Shown in pieces: positions 23,842 through 35,045 of a stretch of DNA of 64,000 bases. The position numbers were made by a program, and so were the translations under genes. Source of the stretch: Lepiota brunneoincarnata. Taxonomy: Eukaryota > Basidiomycota > Agaricomycetes > Agaricales > Agaricaceae. Position 1 is the stretch's first letter. Every line of letters begins with the position of its first letter. Under the pieces are notes generated by a model. It did not search any database and was not told where the DNA came from. It was given only the letters and a program-made list of their open reading frames with translations. Where the stretch lies: the NCBI GenBank assembly GCA_023014365.1, contig JAEBUN010000038.1, positions 62,001-126,000 on the forward strand, written 5' to 3'.

Positions 23842-24489
23842 TGTGTTGTACATAGTCTATCCTGTTCAGTTATCAGTTCTTGTAGTCTCATTGGAGCTGA
23901 TATAATTCCCTACTTTTTGGTGCCAAATATAATAGCTTTAATCCATACCTGAGCAATGAATCACTTATCACTCTGTACTAGATCCTTCTAAAAAATTTAA
24001 TGTAGTTTTCATGTGTTAAATCCTGTATGTAAAGCATGATTTGTGGCAACATGGTTAAGCCAGAGAATGGAGCAGGAGGCAAGCATGTTGTTATGTGGGT
24101 TAGGTGTCTGTAAGGCTCAATGCAGTCAAGCAACAGAAGACTGTTGAGTAGTGCAAGCAAGTCTAAGGCAACACCAAAGAGCAGGAACATATACAATGTA
24201 TAATAAGACAAAGCTAAGGAACACAGGTAATAGCTAGACCTATATATATACTACTGAGATGACTGGCATGTGATAAAGGAAAGAATCACATGCGAATGGG
24301 TGAGAATCACAAGCCAAAGAGAGCTAACTACAGACAGGTGGCAACATGTGATAACTAAATAAAGACAGGGTGCTGACAGTGGGTGGTAGCATGTGATAAA
24401 TGGTAATAGGAGAGCAGGCACACTAGAGGAAAAATGGCAACACATGTGCAGATAAATAAGCCTTTTATACTTCAACAAATATGTTAATA
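23842..24489. other. Gene-free, AT-rich transition into transposon DNA
   Basis: The first about 120 bp are the 3' flank of the remodeller gene. Further on, the words CATGTGATAA and ACATGTG recur about every 50 bp (24268, 24345, 24390 and a variant near 24440), interspersed with AGGAGAGCAGG-like purine runs. This looks like part of a non-coding repeat or decayed LTR, but neither ends nor a second copy were identified. Confidence 0.35.
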
Positions 24490-25175
24490 ACTGTCTACCT
24501 ACTAAAGCTGAAACCTTCACATTTTAATTGGGGATACCCATATGGCTCATATACCACCCTGCAAAATGTCATTATGCCATATGCCATTTCAGGAAGTCAG
24601 TAAATTAAACAATCATTTAATACCATTGGAAGGGTTTTGTCCATCTCTACTCTGATTACATGATTTTGCCTATTACATCCAACTAAGTACAAATAAATGT
24701 CATGTGACTGATTGGAATAATGTATAAATACAGCTGCTCACTCCACTAGCTCACACCACTCCCCCAACTTCATTTTGCTAACATGCAATCTCTCTCTATG
24801 ACCTAATGCAATTATATTCTGTTTCTTTTGGATAAAGGCCACTCTGCTACCCATATTGCTTCTACCACTGGTCTTGGCCTCAGCATTATATCTTGCCTTC
24901 ACTCCCAACATCATTCAACATTTTCAAAGTTGTTTGGTGGCCATCCAACCAAGTTTTCTGTTGGCAATATCAAATATGCCACCTATCTTATTATATTCTA
25001 CAAGGTCAATAATGCCTCCCAAATCACCAGAACCCTTTGTACTGTTATTGACCAATCTTTATCCTCCAAATCAGTTTGCAGAGCAATTAAAAAAGCTGGA
25101 ATGAAGGCTGTAGTCAAGCAGAAAAAGCCTAAACTCTCTGTTATATACAAGAGGTATTATGAACAGTCCAGATAA
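24490..25175 (+). mobile_element. Truncated Tc1-like transposon: inner terminal-repeat arm plus transposase N-terminus
   Basis: Positions 24500-24655 are the reverse complement of 37155-37310 (shared ACAAAACCCTTCCAATG end and ATTTAATTGGGGATACCC-like body). They occupy the place of the inner arm of the terminal repeat in the intact Tc1 at 40073-41678. A TATAAATA site (near 24723) and a decayed transposase frame follow (24828-25175). It shows GGHPTKFS and KKAGMKAVVKQKKP, nearly the same as GGHPSKLS and KQAGMKAVVKQKKP in the intact transposase. The start is frameshifted, and the catalytic domain is missing after about 25150. Confidence 0.7.
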
Positions 25176-25487
25176 AGAGGAGTTGGAGCTAGTCTTCAAC
25201 TATACAAGATGGATACAGGAAACTATGGACCAGCTACAGGCACAGGAATATAAAGACAAGGAAGAAGAATACTACCACATCATACAGGACTTAGCTTGGT
25301 GAGAGATACAGGAATGGAGATAATGCTGGAGAATATCATGGAGTACCCCAAGGAGGAAGGAGATAACAATGAATTGACAGACCTGACCTCTGATACAGAT
25401 GGAGATACCAAGAGAGTGGATAGCAGCAATGAAAAGGAAGCCATGGAGATAGGAGAAGGAGAAGGAGAATATGAGTTAGAGGAAAGT
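25176..25487. other. Unassigned stretch with an acidic reading frame
   Basis: A 65-codon frame (25296-25493) is strongly acidic (EGDNNELTDLTSDTDGD, EGEGEYELEE) but starts without context and ends at the solo LTR. It may be a relic of a retrotransposon accessory or Gag region. The sequence resumes after the LTR at 26142. No function can be assigned. Confidence 0.3.
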
Positions 25488-26141
25488 TGTTAGAGCCGGT
25501 GCGGGTCGGGACCGAAGCGGAGGGTCGGGGTGGTATCCTTGGTATAAGGTAACCGGGGGACAGGGCGAAGTCGGTACGTAGACTTCGGGACCGAGGCGGA
25601 GTACGTCGGGCGGGGGGTTGGACTTGCGGCCTCAGCTTGTGTGCTGTGCCCTCCTACTGTCCTAGTCCGTATTTCAGGAAGTCGGAGCCGAAGCGGAGCG
25701 AGGCAGAAGAGAGGAGAGGATATGGAACAGGGAGCTGGTCCACTGCTCGATTTGATTATCAGACTGAGGAGTACAAGCCAAGTACCTACGGTATATATAC
25801 TACTGGCCTTACGAACTATGACTCGTACTGACTACGTGCGGAGTGAAGCGGAGACCCATATGGTTACAAACGGATTACAAACGAAATGGAGACCGGTACG
25901 GGTATGGAGACTGGTAACGTATCTTGACTACGGACGGGAAATGGAGACGGGGAAATAGAGACAGCGAGGTTCAGGTGACCACGGCACGTGTGGAGGTGGT
26001 CGCGTGATCAGGGCAGTGGGTGCGGTCGGAGTGAGTCGGGGTCGGGCGAGTCGGAGGGCAGAGGGTTGTTGTGTGGAACACACGTGGAGTCGAGAAGCCG
26101 AAGTTTAAGTGATTAGACTTATAGTTGGCATGGATATGACA
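25488..26141 (-). repeat. Solo LTR of chromovirus family A (copy a)
   Basis: The 654-bp unit begins TGTTAGAGCC and ends GATATGACA on the plus strand and matches the LTRs of elements A1 and A2 along its whole length. It is flanked by the perfect 5-bp duplication AAAGT (25483-25487 and 26142-26146). The lack of any internal region indicates LTR-LTR recombination. Strand is given in the gag-pol sense of the family. Confidence 0.95.
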
Positions 26142-26989
26142 AAAGTGATGGAACATCACACAGCAGTGGAATGGAGAATGAGGACAATAACTTATTGTAA
26201 GATAAGTATAGTAGCAGAATGCCATCAGGCAGGATGTGGATTGTAGCAAGGCTGCACAGGACAGCAGAGTAGCCATATTACCTATAATGAGTATATAGTA
26301 TCTCATAGGTATATAAGGCTTGTACAAGTAGAGATTCAAGCCTTAAGCTTTAATCTTGTTAAAAATGATTGTTAATCCTCTCTGTCTTAGCTTGACATGT
26401 TTCCTTGTTATCTCAGTTAGTGTGATCCCTGAGCTCTACAAGGCTAGCTGCCCTGGACACCATGTTGAGTGATTGAAGGCCTTCTCCAGTTATCTTTGGA
26501 TACAGAAAGAATATTAAGGATCATAATATTAGATTAAAGCTTCCTTTGGATAACCTCCATCATACACCCTGTGGCATTAGTACACCTTATTACTATGTAT
26601 CTTTCCACACCATCAGATGATATGTTTTATCACTATCTGAGTGGCAACCATATCTGACAACACACCTTGTCACTGTCTGGTGATACAGCTCCATAGAACA
26701 GGCCACCATACTGCCTATGCCCTTGGTCAGACACACTAAAAGTATTGATTGGGATAATGCACCCACAAGTGTTGTTTATAGGTCATCCACACCTTTAAGC
26801 ATTGATTGGGATAATACACCTGTAAGTATTGTATATTCACCTTCATTTTCACCTTCAACTTCTGCTCTCCACACCCTGTCTACAAACTGACATGACCTCC
26901 TTGCTACTAACTATGAAGAATCTGACAGTTCTGGCTGGTCAACTACCAACTCTGAATCTAACCTTCTACCACCACCATAGACTCTAAAA
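26142..26989. other. AT-rich transposon debris without recognisable gene
   Basis: The sequence after the solo LTR has no credible coding frame. The word ATTGATTGGGATAAT occurs twice (about 26744 and 26801), once before CACCCACAAGTGTTG and once before ACACCTGTAAGTATTG, giving a roughly 57-bp imperfect tandem repeat. It probably forms the leader of the decayed Gag region that follows. Confidence 0.3.
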
Positions 26990-27985
26990 ATGAAACAAAA
27001 CCTATACCCTTCACTCATTTAACCCCTGGTTCTGCACCATACCTTACACAACCTACAGAAAGAGTTCAATGTAGAACAGAAGACCCAGGATATCCCACAC
27101 CTCTAGCACTAGTTCTTCAAACCCTATCCAAACAACCACCATCTGAAAGAACTGCTACCTCTACCTGCTCAAAGCTTAGGAAGCTGATTCATAGAACATC
27201 TATCTCATCCTCTGGTCCTCAACCTGCAACAAGTTCAATAACTTGTGACAACACTTCACAACAGGAATCCTCAACATGAAAAACATTTTTACCCTTCACA
27301 TCACTGCTTGCATCACTGATACATATGTACATTCACTTCCTAGATCCAGTTTTCCTGTACAATCCAAATTGTCTAAAATTGACTCTACTACCAGGTCTAT
27401 TGAATCTTCCAATAAAGAACCTACACCCCCTGACACTAATGATATGGCCTCTGCCAAGATCAATACACCCCCAACCTTTAATGGAGAGACAGACTACTAC
27501 CACCTCTGGAAGGATGCAGTACAGTTATTGTATACATTAATGCAAAGCCCAGAGCTTTTTCTGATAACAAGACCAAGATACAATTTGCCCTTTCTTACAT
27601 GTCCACCAGCTCCATTGCAACATAGAGAGGAGCATTCTTGAAAGGAAACAAGAAACTTAACAGAACCCAGAATTCCCCAACATGAAAGAAAGTCCTGGAA
27701 GCACTTGATACAAGCTTCATCCCAATCAATGTCCCCACTGATGCAATGGACAAAATCTGCCACCTTAAGCAGAATAGGAAATATATCAACAATTACATAT
27801 CCCAATTCCAGGTCCTTGCATTCCAAGCCAACCTTGGAGATAGTGTGGCAGTAGTCAACTATTTCAAGAATGGGCCGGATTGCTCTATCACAATCAAGAC
27901 AATTAGTCTCAATCCAGGAAACCAACCCAGCAAATGGTTCAAACAAGCTAGAACAGCATATCAAATATTACAAACTCAATATGAC
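26990..27985 (+). pseudogene. Decayed Ty3/gypsy-type Gag
   Basis: Pieces in three frames resemble a retrotransposon capsid: PPTFNGETDYYHLWKDAVQL at 27470-27530 (the usual entry into the Gag fold), then KIQFALSYMSTSS in a shifted frame, then INNYISQFQVLAFQANLGD and FKNGPDCSI at 27785-27890. At least two frameshifts and one stop separate them. The upstream part (Ser/Thr/Pro-rich) would be its N-terminus. It is unrelated in sequence to the Gag of families A and B. Confidence 0.55.
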
Positions 27986-28155
27986 TATATGAGCATAGCT
28001 CATTGTGCCTTCAGCATACCCAGTTTGTGTAACTTTGGCATTGTTTGACAAAGCATGCTGGACCTTCAGCCTGCACATCAAAATGAAGGGGATAACTGCT
28101 GACATAATTACAAAAGCTGACTAATTCAGGGTCCACATCCCACTCTTTATAGATG
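27985..28155 (+). repeat. Segment shared with 57990-58180
   Basis: About 160 bp (TATGAGCATAGCT through TTGTTTGACAAAG and CTGACATAATTACAAAAGCTGA to TTATAG) recur at 57990-58180 inside the copia element, in the same orientation. In that copy the segment behaves like an intron. Here it abuts the decayed Gag and is followed by an unrelated-looking frame (28153-28410). Confidence 0.6.
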
Positions 28156-28668
28156 CAAACTCAAGGAACTCCCTCATTTCCAACAACTCCATGCCCTTGC
28201 TCATTTGAAGGGAAAAGAAATACTTTGATGTGCCACCTCCCACTCCCCTATCAAACAACAGACTCTAATGTAATAGATATTGACCAAATCACCAAAGCAG
28301 TCTACAACCTCAACTTTGAGGAGTCAGATTTATTCCCCAAGGAAGCTGACGAAGATGAGGAAAATGATGAAGAAAGACTCCACCAGTTGGCACAGGAGCA
28401 CACTTGTTGAAAATTGATGTTGGAATGTCTGATTGACTCCATAGACACCTTGAATAATGACCTGTTGTTGTACATTATGAAGTCAGCTGGAGGTAGTGAG
28501 TCAAAAGGTACTCACTTGAAGGTTTCATTTCTTTCCTTTCTGTTTATTCTCCTATCCTTCATATATTATAAATATTGTATTGTATTTTCCCTGAAGTCCA
28601 GCCTCACATTGTGGACTTCAAGTGAGTGACTTATATAGTCATTGTTATATGTGCTTATACAGTAAGGG
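28156..28668 (+). repeat. Candidate copia LTR fragment and adjoining debris
   Basis: At about 28408 TGTTGAAAAT recurs, the same start as the copia LTR candidate at 1665. It is followed by TATTATAAATATTG (near 28565) and TTGTGGACTTCA (28610), a string that returns at 37308 just before the copia gag start. This suggests that the 5' LTR of the copia element at 37378 begins here and was split by a Tc1-like arm and element A1. The Tc1-like terminus starts at 28660 after TA. The acidic frame 28153-28410 is unassigned. Confidence 0.4.
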
Positions 28669-29311
28669 TGTTAGAGCCAGTGCAGGTCAGGGTGGTATCC
28701 TTGATATAAGGTAACCGGGGGACAGGGCGAAGTCAGTACGTAGACTTTGGGACCGAGGCGGAGTACGTCGGGCGGGGGGGTTGGACTTGCGGCCTCAGCA
28801 TATGTGCTGTGCCCTCCTACTGTCCTAGTCCGTATTTCAGGAAGTCGGGGCCGAAGCGGAGCGAGGCAGAAGAGAGGAGAGGATAGAGAACAGGGAGCTG
28901 GTCCGCTGCTCGATTTGATTATCAGACTGAGGAGTACAAGCCAAGTACCTATGGTATATATACTACTGGCCTTACGAACTATGACTCGTACTGACTACGT
29001 GCGGAGCAAAGCAGAGACTGATCTAGTTACAAACGGATTACGAACGCATTACGAATGGAATGGAAACGGGTACAGGTATGGAGACTAATAACGTATCTTG
29101 ACTACGGATGGGAAATGGAGATGGGGGTATGAGACACCAAGGGTCAGGTGACCACGGCACGTGTGGGGGTGGTTGCGTGATCGGGGCAGTGGGTTGCGGT
29201 CGGAGCAGGTTGGGGCCGAGTTGGAGGGCAGAGGGTTGTTATGTGGAGCGCATGTGGAGTCGAGAAGCCGAAGTATAATGGTTAAGCTCTGGGTTTGGCA
29301 TGGATATGACA
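28669..29311 (-). repeat. 3' LTR of element A1 (copy b)
   Basis: A 643-bp LTR, TGTTAGAGCC to ATGACA on the plus strand. Relative to the partner LTR it lacks about 20 bp near 28688, a deletion between short GGTC-like repeats. Next to it, 29312-29330 (plus strand GTGCCCCCCCTTTAGGG) is, in the gag-pol sense, the polypurine tract AAAGGGGGGG that primes plus-strand synthesis. Confidence 0.95.
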
Positions 29312-29444
29312 GTGCCCCCCCTTTAGGGCCAAGCCTCAAGGCCCTAGGTGGTCTAGACCGGGGCCCATTGGAAAAACTCCACCAGGGTATAAAAACGGGT
29401 GAACTGGTTCGAGTTGGGAGAGCACAACTTAACCCCATACTCCC

Positions 29445-31151
29445 ATGAGCAGACAACCATCCCGACAACCGACCGCCGCGGAGCGCAAGGCGCAACTGCT
29501 GAGGGAGAAGGCTGAGCAAGAGGAGTGGGAGTGGCTGGAAATCAAGAGGTTGGAGGAGGAGGAGTGACAAGAGGAGGAGGAGCAGCAGCGGCTAATAGCG
29601 CTGCATCAGTGACAAGCGGAGGAGCGGGCGAGGGAGCGCCTGGCGGAAGAGATCAGGCAGCAACAAGACGAGGCTGCCGAGGCAGAGCGTCGGGCGATTC
29701 GGGCCAGGCTCGTTGCAACTACTGCGAGGGCTTCGTTGAGCCGCCTGCCGGAAGAACCGATGGAGGTAGATACGGAGGAGTCGGAATCCGATTACATGGA
29801 TAGGGACGAGACGGAAAATGAGGAGGAGGAGGACAAGGACTGTTAGAGCCGGTGCGGGTCGGAACCGAAGCGGAGGGTCGGGGTGGTATCCTTGGTATAA
29901 GGTAACCGGGGGACGGGACGACGTCAGTACGTAGACGGCAGGACCGAGGCGGAGTACTTCGGGCAGAGAGTGGACTTGCGGCCTCAGCTTATGTGCTGTG
30001 CCCTCCTACTGTCCGAGTCCGTATTTCAGGAAGTCAGGGCCGAAGCGGAGCGAGGCAGAGAGAGAGGAGGATAGGGAACAGGAGACTGGTCCGCTGCTCG
30101 ATTCAATTATCAGACTGAGGAGTACAAGCCAAGTGCCTATGGTATATATACTACTAGCTCGACGAATTATGACTTGTACTGACTACGTGCGGAGCAAAGC
30201 AGAGACCCATATGGTTACAAGCGGATTACGAATAATTTCGAATGGAATGGAGACCGGTACGGGTATGGAGACTGGTAACGTATTCTGATTACGGACGGAG
30301 AATGGAGAACTGGACAATGGGAGCACCGAGGGTCAGGTGATCATGGCACGTGTAGAGGTAGGTCACATGATCGGGGCGAAGGGTTGCAGTCGGAGCCAGT
30401 CGGGGCTGAGTCGGAGGGCATAGGGTTGTCGTGTGGAGCACACGTGGAGTCAAGAAGCCGAAGCCTAATGGTTAAGCTCTAGGTTTGGTGTGGATATGAC
30501 AAGGACGAGGACTACGGGGACACAGGGGGTAAGGGAAAAGCAAGGGCGAGGGCGGCCCCGCAACGGGGCCATGTGAACATATTCGGGGGTGAGAACCCCT
30601 GCTGGAGGTGCGAGCGAGATGGGGTCCAGTGCGAGGTCGCCGGCGGGTGAGTCGTGTGAAAGTTTTCCAGGATACATACTGATAGGGTTTTAGTAATACC
30701 AGGAGTTGCCGTCGGTGCAGCAAAATGAAAAAACGGTGCGGGGGTCAAGAGGAGACGGAGCCGAGCGGGGCCGGGGGCATGTTGGGCCAACAATTTGAAG
30801 GTGATTAGGGGTTTCCGACTGCGAGGTTTGCTGACCAATGATTTTTTAGAGCTGAAGCGACTCATCGAGGAGGGGCAACGGGAGACCCTCAAACGGGTTA
30901 ATATCATGGAAGTGCAGCTCGTACAGGCCATCGCTCGGTTGGGGGAGAGGGTGGACAAGGTCGAGCTGACGGCGGGCCGTTATGAGCAACTGCGGCATTG
31001 GGAGGCGCAGGTGGATCGTAATTGGTTGAGTGGAAATGTTATGGAGACGGAGGGTTTGGAGGAGAGCGTCGGGGCCGCCTCGGAGGAGGTGCGGGGCTTA
31101 ATGGAGGATGATGCTGCACAGTCGCCCGGCCCCTCTGGAGACGATAAGTAA
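29445..31151 (+). pseudogene. Antisense accessory gene of A1 (coiled-coil, Zn2Cys6-type), broken
   Basis: The frame starts MSRQPSRQPTAAERKAQLL, 50 bp after a TATAAAAA site (29388). It runs through a Glu/Arg/Gln-rich stretch, is interrupted by a solo LTR at 29841-30501, and resumes to CWRCERDGVQC. An intron at 30647-30693 in the same place as in A2 leads to SCRRCSKMKKRC, a further intron and an acidic tail ending at TAA 31149. At least two stop codons (TGA in the coiled-coil part) add to the break. It is the counterpart of the intact gene at 47741-48826, to which it is clearly less similar than gag-pol is. Confidence 0.8.
29841..30501 (-). repeat. Solo LTR of family A (copy c) inside A1
   Basis: A 661-bp LTR unit with perfect 5-bp duplication AGGAC (29836-29840 and 30502-30506). 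It lies within exon 1 of the antisense gene and so postdates A1. Confidence 0.95.
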
Positions 31152-31238
31152 TTTGGTAGTCGTTTGTGTAGTTTTTTTCTTTTTTTTGTTTTGATAAATC
31201 TTGTTGTTTCTTGGTGTGATGGGTGATCAGTGGGAAAC

Positions 31239-34200
31239 TCAGAGTGAGTGGAGGGGGCCAGGCTTAGCGGGGTAAGAGGAATGGAAAGCCTCTACTAGAT
31301 CTATGGCATGTTCAAGTTTGGTAGCCGGTAACCATGAAGACTCTTCTTCGGTGTCTTCATAACCTAACCAAATGACTTTGTAGAGGAGTTTGCATGCGCG
31401 GCGCCGATCAATCTTTGAGTTGACGATGCGAGCGATCTTGTATTCAGGTTCGCCGTCAATAGAAACCGGCGTGGGCGGCGGGTCCGATCGGGCGGGTATG
31501 GTGTTAGGTGTGGATGGTTCGAGCATGGAAACATGGAAGACTGGGTGTACTCCACGCATGGAATCAGGAAGTCGGAGTGTGAAGGAGTGAGTACCTGCTT
31601 GGGCAATGATCTCGTAAGGTCCAAGGAACTTTTCGGAGAGCTTTTTGGAGGGACGGGTGGTGCGGAAGAATTGGGCTTTAACGAACACCTTTTGTCCAAC
31701 CTTGAAGTCCGGGGCGGGAAGACGGCGTATGTCAGCAGAGATCTGGTAGCGTTGCTGGGCTAGCGCTATTTCAGACTTCAAGGTAGTATGTAAGTCGTCG
31801 AGATCAACAGCAAAATGGCGGGCCCGAGCGGAGGCGAGATCGCATTCAGGATGAACTGTGATGTTTGGATGGTATCCTTTATTAGCGAAGAATGGGGAGA
31901 TACCGGTGGTGGCACTAGGGGCGTTGTTGTAAGCAAACTCAGCTAGTGGTAGCAATTCAGACCAATTGTCCTGTTGGTAGTTACAGTAGACCCGAAGATA
32001 TTGTTCGAGGGTCTGGTTGGTGCGTTCCATCTGTCCGTCGCCTTCTGGATGGTAGCCTGAAGTGAAATGTAACTTCATATCGAGGGCTTGTCCCAATGAG
32101 CGGAAGAAGTGGGAGACGAATTTGGAGCCGCGGTTGGAGGTAACATGTTTGGGTACGCCATGCTTGGAGAAGATGTGGAGGACAAATAGGCGGGCGAGGT
32201 CGGAGGAGGTGACGGTATCGTAAGTCGGGATGAAGAGGGATTGCTTGGTGAGTCTGTCAACGATTACTAGGATGGCGTTGTAGCTGGAGGAGGCGGGGAG
32301 TTTTTCGATGAAGTCCATGGAGATTGAATTCCAAGGGCATTTGGGAATAGGGAGTTGTTTGAGGAGACCGTAGGGACGGTGGCGCTGGGGTTTAGACCTC
32401 ATACAGGTGACACAAGACTTACAGAAAGCGTTGACGAAGGTGCGGACACTAGGCCAGGTGTATTCGCACTGGATGAGTTCCAGCATTTTGTTCTGACCGA
32501 AGTGGCCAGCTAGGACATGATCGTGCTTGTACTGGAGGACCCAAAGTCGGAGATTGTCGGCGTCAGGGACGTAGATTCTGTCGTCTAGGAGGAGGAAACC
32601 TTTATCGTTAACTGACCAACGGCCTTCTGGGCTAGCAAAATGGGTGGAGGCGGTCGGATCCGCTGGTAGAGCGGCGAGGATATCGCGGTGTAGCTGGTTG
32701 AGATCCATGACTACAGCTGTGCGAAGGGAAGGGGCGTAAAGAGTGGTGGTGCGGACGGAGGCCGCAAGCTGTTCGTGGGTGAACACAGGCCGGAAGTTGT
32801 GCGGGTTGACTGATGCATAGTCGCTATTCCCCCCTTTAGGGTAGACGTCCCATCGTCTAGTTAGGGCATCAGGCTTGGTGCCGAGGCGGCCGGGTCAGAA
32901 CCGGATGACGAGGTGGAATTGGGACAGGAACTTGGACCAACAAGCTTGGTGGCGAGTAAGGATTTTGGTGGTGCAGAAGTATTTGAGGTTCTTGTGGTCG
33001 GTGACTACATCAATAGTAAGAGGGGCACCCTCAAGATAGTGCCGCCAGATACGAAAAGCCTCAAATATTGCCAGGAGTTTCTTGTCGTGTGTGTCATAAT
33101 TAAGTTCGGCCGTGTTAAAGGTGCGGGAATGGAATGCAACGGGATGGACCTCCCCATCATCAGTGATGATAGAGAGGATAGCCACAAGGGCGTAGTCGGA
33201 GGCGTCAGTCTCGACAATGATCTGAGCGTCAGGGGCCCAAGGAGTGAGGACGGGGGTGGATATGAATGCTTCTTTCAGGGAACTGAAGGCTTCGCGGCAT
33301 TCGTCGGTGAAATTCCATTTCACATCTTTGCGGGTGAGGCGAGTGAGCGGAACGACGATGTCAGAGTAACCGTGAATGAAGCAACGGTAGAAATTGGCAA
33401 AACCTAAGAAGGACTGGATGTCCTTGACTTTCTTGGGTTCCAGCCACTCCTGGATGGTCTTGACCTTAGATTGGTCCATTCGGAGACCGTCGGGGGAAAG
33501 AATGTAGCTGAGGTATTCCACCGTGTCAGAGTGGAACTGGCATTTGTTGGGGCGGGCATATAGACCGTGTTGTCGGAGCCGCTTGAGGACCTCCTTGACT
33601 TGGTCACAATGGATACTATGATTATCGGAGTATATCAGAATGTCATCAAGATAGATGGTAACGCAGACGTCAAGCATATCCTTGAATATGTCATTCATGA
33701 ACCGCTGGAAGGTGGCGGGGGCGTTGGTGAGGCCGAAAGGCATGACCATCCATTCGAAGGAGCCGTAGCGGGTCCGAAAGGCAGTCTTCCATTCATCGCC
33801 GTCAGCAATGTGGACTAGATGGTACATGTGACAGAGGTCGATTTTGGTATATACGCGGGCTTTGCGAGGGGAGTCTAAGAGGTCGGAGATGAGCGGAAGG
33901 GGGTAGCGGTCCTTCTTGGTAATACGGTTGAGACCTCTAAAATCAACACATAAGTGGAGGGAGCTGTCCTTTTTCTTTATGAAGAGGACTGGGGCTCCAT
34001 GAGGAGAAGTGGAGGGGCGAATGAAGCCAATAGATAAATGTTCGTCAATGAAATCACGTAGAGCTCCAAGCTCTGATTGTGAAAGGGAGTAAATGGTACC
34101 GACCGGAGGCTGACCACCATCCTCTAGGTTAATCTGGAGGTCGTAAGGGCGGTGTGGAGCGAGTGTGTCAGCACACGATTTACTGAAAACATCAGTGAAC

Positions 34201-35045
34201 TCATGGTATTCCTCGGGGATGGACGAGAGGTCAGCCGGGTCTTTGGAGACGGAAGAAGACGCGGCCGATGCGGAGGCGGCGGAGAGGTTGATTCGGAATT
34301 GTTGGGAGCCAGGGAGCTTGGCAGCGCGGATAAAGGCAGGAGCGTTTATCAGGGAGATATGCGGTTTCGCAATGGGGACAGATTGGGACGAGGTCCTGGA
34401 CAAGGGTGGTGAACCTAGGTCAGGAGTGTCAGGGGTAGCCATAGGCGGGGCCGATGCGGGTGCGACGCTGGTAGAGACAGAAGCAGGATTCTCGAGTAGG
34501 GATGGCCGGAAAGTAATACTGCCCAAAGCCCAGTCAATCAACGGATTGTAGCGGGTGAGCCAGTTGTGTCCTAAGACCACAGAACAGGAAGAGTCGAGCC
34601 GGGTGACATAAGTGTCCAAGATAATAGATTCACCGGAGGGGAAAGATACAGGCAGTTGCGCAAGCTCCGTAATGTAGGCATTTGAGGTCCCATCAAATAA
34701 CCGAAGTTCAATAGCCAGGATGGATGAGGTTGGAATACTATGAGAACGAACAAAAGATGAGTCCACAAAACAGTGAGTAGAACCACTATCAACAAGAGCT
34801 TTGAAAGGAGAAAGAGAAGAGAAAACAGAACTAACTACATTGTCCGTTGCAGAAAGCGGGTCCGAAGCGGAGAGTACGGAAGCGGAAACAGGAGATAAAG
34901 AAGTAACTAAAGGAGAAGTTAATGTAATATGAAAAGAGTTCGGGTCGGAAAGAGCGGACACATTGAGACAGAAACTCTCTGGAGCACAGCAGAGTTCAAT
35001 GCGATCCTCAGTCTGTGCAGAGGCCTGAGGACTGCCAACTATTTT
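31239..35045 (-). pseudogene. A1 Pol polyprotein (protease, RT, RNase H, integrase, chromodomain), one stop
   Basis: The frame enters through the same A-rich shift site as in A2 (next to the gag stop at 35039) and covers the protease motif LVDSGSTHCFVD, RT with YLDDILIY, RNase H TDASDYA, integrase and a C-terminal chromodomain. It is interrupted by a TGA at 32895-32897 where A2 has CGA (RFRPGR), dividing it into 688- and 515-codon frames. Some motif residues also differ, for example HLCVDF and LCHMYH in RT where A2 has RLCVDF and LRHAYH. Confidence 0.92.

Noticed and set aside
23842..24489. CRISPR-like array suggested by regularly spaced CATGTGATAA words
   Set aside because: The repeats are about 10 bp, imperfect and few, spacers are not of constant length, and the window is eukaryotic.
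32913..33407. Long plus-strand open frames opposite to pol in A1, with equivalents in A2 (50603-51064, 51822-52208)
   Set aside because: They lie antisense to conserved RT, RNase H and protease codons, show no motifs, and owe their openness to the codon composition of pol on the other strand. Unlike the accessory gene they lie fully inside pol.
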